NCBI GenBank assembly: GCA_041859045.1
Contig: JBHELB010000057.1
Location: 186,001 to 250,000 of the forward strand
Source: JBHELB01 sp041859045
GTDB taxonomy: Bacteria > Hydrogenedentota > Hydrogenedentia > Hydrogenedentales > SLHB01
Direction: 5' to 3'
DNA: 64,000 nucleotides
Of this stretch, positions 57,542 through 64,000 are shown in pieces. The notes under the pieces were generated by a model, which saw only the letters and a program-made list of their open reading frames with translations, was not told where the DNA came from and ran no database searches. The stretch's first letter is position 1, and each line of letters starts with the position of its first letter. A program made the position numbers and the translations under genes.

Positions 57542-59407
57542 ATGAGTAGATCGAAATGCTGCACGTGGCTGTTCCTGTTAGTCCCATTCATCGTCTGGGG
57601 CGTGGGCGGCTGTGGAGAAGCCGTTTCTCAATCCGAGCAAACGCTGCCGGACAAGGTGCGTTCATACGACGAACTGCGGCAACTCGCATCGAGCGCGATT
57701 GACTCCTTGTTGGAGAATTCGGCAAGCGAGCAGACTGTCGCGGAACTTGTCGCGTTGGCCACGCGTTCCGGGCTGACCTCCTCAGGCGACGCTAGGAAAG
57801 AAGTCATGTTGTTGGCCAAGGACGACAATCTCGGACTCTATTTGTTCGGAAAGCTGCTTGAGGAGGCGCGTGCGGCGGGTGCTGAGGCGGAGCGCGCGTT
57901 TCTCGAGGAAATAGGATGCGTTGCTGGAGACTCGCGATTGGCGGGCGCGGTGCTGGACGCCACGCTGTCGCTTGACCGCGGGCGCGGCGGCGCGGCGTTC
58001 TTACAAGCGTGCAATGCACGGATACTGACGGAAGCTGCGTCTGATCGCGTGAAAAGGATAGCGTTTCTTCGGCGCGCTGAATATTGGCAGATCGAAGCCG
58101 GCGATTCGAAGAGGGCCTCAGTCGACTACCTCATGCTGCGTGCGTTTTTCGGGGACTACGTGCAGTCTGCTGGTATCGAGCCGCAAATCGACGGTGCGTT
58201 GGGCGAGGCCGGGTTCATGTACGAGTCGTTCCTGACGCGCTCCACCTCTGCCATCGGAAAAGGAGCGCGTTCAGAGCTATTGAAGGAAAGTTACCGGTTT
58301 CTTGACCAGGGCGCAAACGCGCCGGATACCGCTGCGATCGCGGCAGCGTATGTTCAGTACGCGCCGGACCTGAAACGGCTGGGCGCTTTTTTGGCGGAGC
58401 CGACACAGATTTCTCCAATGACGCGCTTAGCGTTGGCGGTGCGTCTGCCTTTTCTTTGCATTCGCACGACCCCGCTCGAAACACTCATCGAGTCGCTTCA
58501 GTGTTTGGGGGATGCGCAGCGCGCTGTCGGCTCGAGTCCGCCGGAACTGGGCGAGGCGCTGGTCTGGGCCGCGTATGCAAGTCACGAGGCAACGGAGCAA
58601 TGTTTGAAGATCCTGGGGGAAGGCGGCGCCGAGTTAGCGACGGCCAATGGCGGGCCTGTAACGGCCAAGGCCGATCTGTCTCAACTCGACGCCTATGAGC
58701 AAGCGTTATTCCGCGTAACGGCTGCGAATTGCCAGATTGCCGCTGCGGCCATGCAATACCAAGCGGATATTGCCGACACGTTGTTGGGCGCATTTAACAG
58801 GAAAATTGCGGTCTTGGCGGATCGAAACAAACGCCGGGAAGTGGTGGAAGCGTATGAGGAAATGCTTGCTTTGCCGGCCGCAAGGCTATTGACGCCTGAG
58901 CTGCTTCTTGAGCTTGGCGAGTACTACGCGGGGCCGCTGAATTCGCCGACAAAAGCCATAGAGACATACACCCAACTCGCTCGAGAGTATCCGGAAGCGC
59001 CACAGACGGGACGGGGCACGCTGAAACTCGCGTTGCTTCAGTATGAGGTCGGTCGCTTTGAGGAGGCGTACTTGGCCAGTGAGCAAGTGGTGAAGCGAGG
59101 AATCAGTCTTGAGCAGAACCCCGACGCGCCGGCGGCGGCGTTCTTGATGGCGGCGTGCGAGGCCGCGCTTGGGGCGGAGCAGGATGCCGTCGAGCACATG
59201 CGCGAGGTAGTCGAAGACTACGCGCAGCATGCCATCGCGCCTCGGGCGCTGTATTGGATCGCCAATAACCGTCTCGCGGCGCAACAGTACGACGCGGCCC
59301 GCGCAGTGCTTGAAGAACTGGTCCAGCGGTATCCGGAAACAGAGCAACGCAAACAGGCCGATTCCCTGCTCACCCGTCTCGCAAAGGTGTCAGGGGGTGC
59401 ATCGTGA
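57542..59407 (+). CDS. Lipoprotein with C-terminal TPR repeats
   Basis: A 621-residue protein. The ATG at 57542 follows AGGGAGGGG, and a lipobox VGGC places the lipid cysteine at residue 24. The N-terminal two thirds are helical with no recognised domain. The last 150 residues show tetratricopeptide-type repeats (LELGEYYAGPLNSPTKAIE and later ARAVLEELVQRYPETEQR). Such lipoproteins often assemble protein complexes at the outer membrane. A longer frame reaching 57326 inside the preceding gene is out of phase with it and is rejected. The stop overlaps the next gene's GTG (GTGA). Confidence 0.75.
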   Translation: MSRSKCCTWLFLLVPFIVWGVGGCGEAVSQSEQTLPDKVRSYDELRQLASSAIDSLLENSASEQTVAELVALATRSGLTSSGDARKEVMLLAKDDNLGLYLFGKLLEEARAAGAEAERAFLEEIGCVAGDSRLAGAVLDATLSLDRGRGGAAFLQACNARILTEAASDRVKRIAFLRRAEYWQIEAGDSKRASVDYLMLRAFFGDYVQSAGIEPQIDGALGEAGFMYESFLTRSTSAIGKGARSELLKESYRFLDQGANAPDTAAIAAAYVQYAPDLKRLGAFLAEPTQISPMTRLALAVRLPFLCIRTTPLETLIESLQCLGDAQRAVGSSPPELGEALVWAAYASHEATEQCLKILGEGGAELATANGGPVTAKADLSQLDAYEQALFRVTAANCQIAAAAMQYQADIADTLLGAFNRKIAVLADRNKRREVVEAYEEMLALPAARLLTPELLLELGEYYAGPLNSPTKAIETYTQLAREYPEAPQTGRGTLKLALLQYEVGRFEEAYLASEQVVKRGISLEQNPDAPAAAFLMAACEAALGAEQDAVEHMREVVEDYAQHAIAPRALYWIANNRLAAQQYDAARAVLEELVQRYPETEQRKQADSLLTRLAKVSGGAS

Positions 59408-61641
59408 GCCGAGTGAGACATGCCGGACTTGTTGTTCTTGCCGCTACGGTTTTTGCTTCGGCTTATGCGGCGGGAGCGTCGGAGAGCGTGCTCTTTGCAG
59501 CGTTTGAACTGGAGGATGCAGCGGAAATTTTGCCAGGAGCGACGGCAGTTCCGATGGAATATGCGCAAGGGCGTGGCGCTCTGGTGCTGGGGAGCGCAAG
59601 CGATATTGTGTTCTCGGATATCAACAAAAGAGCAACTATTCTTGGAGAGGCGACCGTTTTCTTTGACGTTCCCAGGGAGATTCAACTTGTCGCGTGGCTG
59701 CGCGTGCAGTGGCACTGCTATTGCGGGCGTGGCGTGAAGGTTTCGACGACAGGCACTTCGTTGGGAGATGCCGCGCCCGGCGGAATTTACACGGATACGA
59801 ATCGTCCGGGCGTGTGGTGTTGGGTGCGGCTTGGCGTATTTCGCTATTCAGCCGGAAAGCAAAGCTTTTCCTTCACTCAAAGCGGTCACGCTGCCGCGCT
59901 CGATGCATTGGTGCTATCCGAGTCGCCGACGTACGTTCCTGCAGGGCACGATGCGCAAGAAAGGACGATTGTTCTCGAGAAGCTTCCCGAATCCACAGTG
60001 ACTCGCCCAGACGGCATGTTGGATGCGGCGATTGACGAAGGCGTATGGAGCGATTTTCAGTTGGATTTCGCGCATAAGATGCCCGAAGCGCAAGGAATGA
60101 GCGCCGTGGAATTCTGCCGGAAGGACGATGGGAGCTGTTATCGCTTGAGCCTGGAGACGCTTCCGGAAGGTCCGTCGCGCGCGGCGCTTTGCCGTGTTAC
60201 GAAGGAGGGCGCGGCAATTTCCCTCGCGGAGATCTCACTTCCTGCGGAGAAGCAGGCGTGGCATGCCTATCGCCTCGTCCGGCGTGGAGAGGGGATTGAA
60301 GTGCAGCGAGATGGCTTTCCTCTTCTCGCCTGCACAGATCGTGTTCTGTCGGAAGGGTCGCTCCATTTCGTCTCTAACGCTTCGGATTTCACTCATTGTG
60401 AAGATGTGGAGTTGTGTGGGATCCGGAACTATCGCGACCTGCTGAGCCCCACGGTCTCCGGGTGGAACGTTGCCGGCGGGGCCTGGCGCAATGCGGCGCT
60501 TGACACGGAAGAGCAGGCACCGTGTTGGGGGCGCGCGGAGGAGGCGGGCCTTCTCGTCGCGCCTTGGAAGATGGGAGATTCCTTCTTCTTCTCCACGGAC
60601 GTCCACTTGTCTACGACGGGGTTGGCTGGACTCGCCTTTGGAGTGAACAAAAGCGCGTATAGCGTCCTGGGGGTGTATCGCGCGGCATCAGGTGTGGAAG
60701 AAAAGCTAGAGGCGCGCTGGGTGGATGTGCGCGACGGCGTGTCCACGGTGCGAATGACCGTGCCGGTGGCGAGCCCGAAGGGTGAGCAGTGGCGGCGTCT
60801 TCGTATCGCCGTCTCGCCTCGCGATACGGCGCTCGATATCGATGGCGAGCGCGCGATTCACGTGAAGAGTCCGGCGTCTGCAAGTGCAGGAGGCATCGGC
60901 TTGGCTGTACAGAAAGGAACGGCTTGCTTCCTCAATGCAGAGGCGTGGCAGGCGCGCGATCTTCGGGACGGAGATTTTCTATTTGAACCTGAGTGCGAAC
61001 GTCGGAACGCGAGTTATTGGCAAGTGCGGAGCGGAGCAATTGAATTCCAGAGGCATCCCGCCTATTTGCTGCTTAAAGGGGACGCGGGAAAGGATGCGGT
61101 GATTGAATACAAGCGTTCGATTCCTCGCAATGTGGGCGTTGAACTGACGCTAAGAGAAGCCGGTGGAGACATCGCCGCCGTCTTGGGTAGTCAGGCGGGC
61201 CAAGACATCCTGCCGAGCGCTCCGGAAGTGGTGTTGCCGAGCGATCCTCGTGTCTGCATTCGCTTGACGGCGCAGACCGATCCGCCGGTGGTGTACGAAC
61301 TCTCCAGCGACCTGATCGCGCTTGAAGCGCCAGTGCTTTGTCGCAATGGGATTGAGGTGGCGCGGGCGGAGAAGTTGAAGAAGCCTCGGGAGCGCCGCGA
61401 TCGCGCGCTGTATTTTGAAATTTGCGGGAACACGGTTAGCGGCGCGAATCACGAGGGGGAAGCAGTGCATTTCAGTTTTCCCGAACTGCTTAAAGATGTC
61501 CCGCTTACGTTGTCGATTGCTGGAACCAATCTCGATTCGAACGTGGGGGCCGTGTACATAAGCCGGATCTGCGTAAAGCCAATTTTCTCGCTGTTGCCTG
61601 AAGCGCCGGGGGCTTTGGACAGTAAAGGGAAGAAGGAATGA
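59404..61641 (+). CDS. Secreted multidomain beta-sandwich protein, carbohydrate-binding-like
   Basis: A 745-residue protein with a signal peptide (about residues 1-24). The GTG at 59404 overlaps the previous stop by four bases. The rest is mostly beta strand, with several repeats of about 180 residues that resemble LamG/concanavalin-like domains (for example SDFQLDFAHKM and DSFFFSTDVHLSTTGLAGLAFGV). No catalytic residues of a hydrolase are evident. The sequence recalls 3-keto-disaccharide-hydrolase-like (DUF1080) and other secreted carbohydrate-binding modules. It is likely a surface or periplasmic binding protein in the same process as its neighbours. Function is unknown. Confidence 0.7.
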   Translation: MSRVRHAGLVVLAATVFASAYAAGASESVLFAAFELEDAAEILPGATAVPMEYAQGRGALVLGSASDIVFSDINKRATILGEATVFFDVPREIQLVAWLRVQWHCYCGRGVKVSTTGTSLGDAAPGGIYTDTNRPGVWCWVRLGVFRYSAGKQSFSFTQSGHAAALDALVLSESPTYVPAGHDAQERTIVLEKLPESTVTRPDGMLDAAIDEGVWSDFQLDFAHKMPEAQGMSAVEFCRKDDGSCYRLSLETLPEGPSRAALCRVTKEGAAISLAEISLPAEKQAWHAYRLVRRGEGIEVQRDGFPLLACTDRVLSEGSLHFVSNASDFTHCEDVELCGIRNYRDLLSPTVSGWNVAGGAWRNAALDTEEQAPCWGRAEEAGLLVAPWKMGDSFFFSTDVHLSTTGLAGLAFGVNKSAYSVLGVYRAASGVEEKLEARWVDVRDGVSTVRMTVPVASPKGEQWRRLRIAVSPRDTALDIDGERAIHVKSPASASAGGIGLAVQKGTACFLNAEAWQARDLRDGDFLFEPECERRNASYWQVRSGAIEFQRHPAYLLLKGDAGKDAVIEYKRSIPRNVGVELTLREAGGDIAAVLGSQAGQDILPSAPEVVLPSDPRVCIRLTAQTDPPVVYELSSDLIALEAPVLCRNGIEVARAEKLKKPRERRDRALYFEICGNTVSGANHEGEAVHFSFPELLKDVPLTLSIAGTNLDSNVGAVYISRICVKPIFSLLPEAPGALDSKGKKE

Positions 61642-62690
61642 AGATGCGCGCAAGAACGCTTCATCTGCTCGCCAAGAGCGTTTTTCCGCTGGTCCTGTCG
61701 CTTTGGATTAGTGAAGCGATCTTTGCCTATGCACAGGAGACCTCTGCTGCGCCTCGAGCGGTATTTAGCGAGAAGGACGTTGAGTTGCCGCCGAAACTCT
61801 ATAACAAAGAGTTCACTCATCCGTTTGTCGTAAAGAATGGAGGCGCCGCGCCTCTGCTCTTAACTCTGGGTAGGCGTAGTTGCAGTTGCGTCGCTGCGCT
61901 CTCAGATGAACGCCCAATTGCTCCCGGCGAGGAGAGGGTGATGAATATTGGGTACAGTCCGAAGACGGGCAAGGAAAAGCACGGGAGAACATCGTTTTCT
62001 GTTGAAGTGCTGACAAACGATCCCGCCATACCGCGGACTTCGCTTTCGGTATCCGCCGTCATGGTGCATTCCGTGGAGATTGAGCCCGATTCGATCGATT
62101 TCGGCGTAGTGGGACCAGGCGAGTCGCCTCCTAGAACCCTGGAAATCCGGCGCTACTCGACGGCGGACAAATTCCCGCGCATACTCTCGGTGACTTCCGA
62201 TACTCCGGCCGTGGAGATTCTCCTCATCGGCGAAGAGAAAAAGGACGGCTGTATTGTTCGGCGCTACTCCGTATCGCTTGTTGAGTCACAAATGCCCGAC
62301 GTGCTGGAGGCGACGGTCTCTGCGACAACGGATAGCGACCAGTTTCCAGTGGTCGAGGCTCGGATCTCCGCCAAGACCCCTTCCGCACTCGAGTCGCAGC
62401 CCAAGGCTTTTCTCATGGGTTTGGTTAAGCCTGGAGAACGGCGCAGCAAGACCGTGAGATTGGTCCTAAACGATGCAACCGCTCCGCGTCCCGCACACGC
62501 GCGCTGTACGGATCCGCGAGTAGAGGTGAGTCTTGCCGAGGAATCCGCTAACGGGGCATATGCGCTCAGCGCAACGTTCACCGCAGACGCCACCGAAGGG
62601 AGCGCGAGTCCCTTGGTGGAGGTTTTTGACGCACAGGGAAAGCGCATCTCATCGGCGCGCATGCTAGTCACGACAGTAGGAGCGGATTAA
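61638..62690 (+). CDS. DUF1573 domain secreted protein
   Basis: A 350-residue protein with a signal peptide of about 32 residues and one clear DUF1573 domain (about 40-140), including the CSC pair near 82-84 in LGRRSCSCVAAL. The C-terminal 200 residues continue as beta domains. DUF1573 proteins are Ig-like and occur on the surface of many Bacteroidota and planctomycete-like bacteria; their function is unknown. The start overlaps the previous stop by four bases (ATGA), so the three genes from 57542 are translationally coupled. Confidence 0.8.
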   Translation: MKMRARTLHLLAKSVFPLVLSLWISEAIFAYAQETSAAPRAVFSEKDVELPPKLYNKEFTHPFVVKNGGAAPLLLTLGRRSCSCVAALSDERPIAPGEERVMNIGYSPKTGKEKHGRTSFSVEVLTNDPAIPRTSLSVSAVMVHSVEIEPDSIDFGVVGPGESPPRTLEIRRYSTADKFPRILSVTSDTPAVEILLIGEEKKDGCIVRRYSVSLVESQMPDVLEATVSATTDSDQFPVVEARISAKTPSALESQPKAFLMGLVKPGERRSKTVRLVLNDATAPRPAHARCTDPRVEVSLAEESANGAYALSATFTADATEGSASPLVEVFDAQGKRISSARMLVTTVGAD

Positions 62691-62709
62691 GGATGCGAGG
62701 GAACGGGTG

Positions 62710-63855
62710 ATGTCCGTCGTGCTCATGATCGCATCATCGCCGCATCGAGGCGGGGCAGAGCGCAGTCTCGTGGAGTTGGCGGTTGCGTTGGCGGACAAGG
62801 GAGAGTTTGAGCCCCTTCTTCTTTGTCCGTCTGATGGCGCTTTGTGTGAGACCGCGCTGCGCGAGGGGGTAACGACTGGCGCATTCCACGCGCCGCTATC
62901 TCCAAACCTTCCCTTGCCGCGCGCGTTCCGCCTTGCAGTATCCGCGTTTCGTCAAAGACGAAGTCTGCGTTCTGCACTATCGGATCATTTCGGAGCGCTT
63001 GTGCATGTCAATGGGATGAAGGCGGCGCTCGCGGCGATTCCCGCCTGTGGACGTCGACGCGGTCCGTGCGTGGTGCATGTGCGCGATTATCCGCAAGGGC
63101 ATGCGGCCGAGCGATGGGTTGCGCAACGCGCCACGGCATTGATCGCGCCATCGCTATTTGCCGCCAACGCCGCAATCCAGCACTGGGGTGTCGCGAGCGA
63201 GCGAATACATGTGCTTCCCAACGGAGTCGCGGCGCGTTCGAGAATTCTCAGCCCGGGAGAAACGCGTCAGCGCCTTCGTCGCGCGCACCGGATTGAACCG
63301 GACGCCTCCGTGGTGGCGATGGCGGCCCAGTTCGTTCCGTGGAAACGGCACGATCTGCTTCTCGATGCCGTTGCGCGGCTATGCGAGAACGGCCGTAACG
63401 TGCGAGTCCTTTTTGCGGGAGGCGATTGGTGGGGCACGGCGGCGGCCTACGTCGCATCGCTCCGTGCGCGCGCTGCGCAGTCGCCTTTGCGCGGGCGTGT
63501 ACATTTTCTGGGTCACATCGAATCCATGGAAGAGATCTACGCCGCTGCCGACGTCGTGGTGTTGCCGTCCAGGCATGAGATTTTTGGGCGGGTTGTGGTA
63601 GAGGCTTGGCGCGCTCGATGTCCGGTTGTGGTATCGGACTGCGGCGGGGCGGCGGAGTTAGTGGCGGCGGGGACGGCGGGGCTTACTTTTCCCGCAGGGA
63701 ATGCGGAAGCGTTGGCAAACGCACTGACACACGTGCTGGACGATTCCCGATTGTGCGCGCGTCTGACGGAAGGCGGATTTGCAATGGCGGCGCGCTATAC
63801 GCCCGAACGCCATGCCGCCGCAGTGTGTGACTTGTATCGCGAGTTATTGGCATGA
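62710..63855 (+). CDS. Glycosyltransferase family 4
   Basis: A 381-residue GT-B glycosyltransferase. The N-terminal GGAERSLVELA motif and the C-terminal HEIFGRVVVEAWRARCPVV motif (the E-x7-E nucleotide-sugar site) identify GT4. FVPWKRHDLLLDA in the middle fits the first strand of the C-terminal Rossmann domain. It would transfer a sugar from an activated donor in the cytosol. The ATG at 62710 is used; a GTG just before it is less likely. The stop overlaps the next gene's ATG (ATGA), and both are part of the preceding envelope module. Confidence 0.88.
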   Translation: MSVVLMIASSPHRGGAERSLVELAVALADKGEFEPLLLCPSDGALCETALREGVTTGAFHAPLSPNLPLPRAFRLAVSAFRQRRSLRSALSDHFGALVHVNGMKAALAAIPACGRRRGPCVVHVRDYPQGHAAERWVAQRATALIAPSLFAANAAIQHWGVASERIHVLPNGVAARSRILSPGETRQRLRRAHRIEPDASVVAMAAQFVPWKRHDLLLDAVARLCENGRNVRVLFAGGDWWGTAAAYVASLRARAAQSPLRGRVHFLGHIESMEEIYAAADVVVLPSRHEIFGRVVVEAWRARCPVVVSDCGGAAELVAAGTAGLTFPAGNAEALANALTHVLDDSRLCARLTEGGFAMAARYTPERHAAAVCDLYRELLA

Positions 63856-64000
63856 AGATCGGATTCGAATACATGCTCAGCAACCCCGTCCCCACAGGGG
63901 TCCAACGCACGATTCGACAGACGCTTGAGGCCTTAGCGCGTCGTCTGCCGCCCGGAACGCTGACTGTGTTTACGAACGAGGCGGGGCTTCGCGATTTGCC
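63852..64000 (+). CDS. Probable glycosyltransferase, 3'-truncated by window end
   Basis: An open frame of 49 codons from the ATG at 63852 to the window edge. It reads MKIGFEYMLSNPVP then TGVQRTIRQTLEALARRLP. The early GVQRxxxxxLEAL block is typical of GT4-type glycosyltransferase N-termini. It overlaps the previous gene by four bases. The rest lies outside the window, so the assignment is tentative. Confidence 0.55.
   Translation, partial: MKIGFEYMLSNPVPTGVQRTIRQTLEALARRLPPGTLTVFTNEAGLRDL

Overview
The window is a 64-kb, GC-rich stretch of bacterial chromosome with dense, mostly ordinary gene content and one cluster that looks new. The lineage cannot be proved from one window. The H-X9-DG (DUF1559) prepilin-like protein, the TMTC-like membrane/TPR proteins, the DUF4838 and GH-like secreted proteins, DUF1573, and the two-subunit GltBD suggest a heterotrophic, sugar-degrading Gram-negative bacterium near Hydrogenedentota, Planctomycetota, Lentisphaerota or a similar phylum. 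That placement is inference.

Region 1 (1-7.8 kb). After a truncated DUF711/PFL gene comes a minus-strand operon that I read as an undescribed short-peptide (RiPP-like or bacteriocin-like) system. A near-consensus promoter (7766-7737) drives three small genes of 41, 46 and 40 codons, all beginning Met-Lys-His-(Leu/Ile). They are separated by perfect hairpins and followed by two stand-alone GNAT acyltransferases, a CPBP membrane protease with an intact EExxxR site, an ABC ATPase and permease, and a 642-residue protein. That last protein has the layout of a radical SAM/SPASM peptide maturase but has lost the CxxxCxxC cluster motif, and it is fused to a third GNAT domain. Four gene junctions overlap by 1-4 bases, so translation is coupled.

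Region 2 (7.9-16.3 kb): glutamate synthase gltD/gltB, a PLP aminotransferase, and tRNA-Gly(GCC), tRNA-Lys(CTT) and tRNA-Leu(TAG).

Region 3 (16.4-21.4 kb): tig-clpP-clpX protein quality control. An unknown membrane protein gene sits on the opposite strand between clpP and clpX, and clpX has its own strong promoter. Two related palindromic repeats bounded by TAGAGCATTTT lie at 987-1050 and 17779-17871.

Region 4 (21.4-37.9 kb): a DUF1559 prepilin-like protein, a small His/Cys-rich membrane protein, a Gfo/Idh/MocA oxidoreductase with a TIM-barrel sugar isomerase, an HD-GYP phosphodiesterase, an anchored unknown protein, then miaB-pepA-mtaB-larE, dihydrolipoyl dehydrogenase, a YfhO-like membrane protein and homocysteine S-methyltransferase.

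Region 5 (38-56 kb): a GntR/LacI-type regulator next to a GH36-like protein that lacks both expected catalytic aspartates, a DUF4838 protein, a small methyltransferase, two convergent TMTC-like membrane/TPR proteins, an EF-hand lipoprotein, a multi-receiver hybrid histidine kinase and a GH42-like lipoprotein.

Region 6 (56-64 kb): a plus-strand run of a sugar ABC binding protein without permeases, a TPR lipoprotein, a secreted beta-sandwich protein, a DUF1573 protein and two glycosyltransferases (the last cut by the window end), with overlapping start and stop codons. It looks like an envelope or polysaccharide module.
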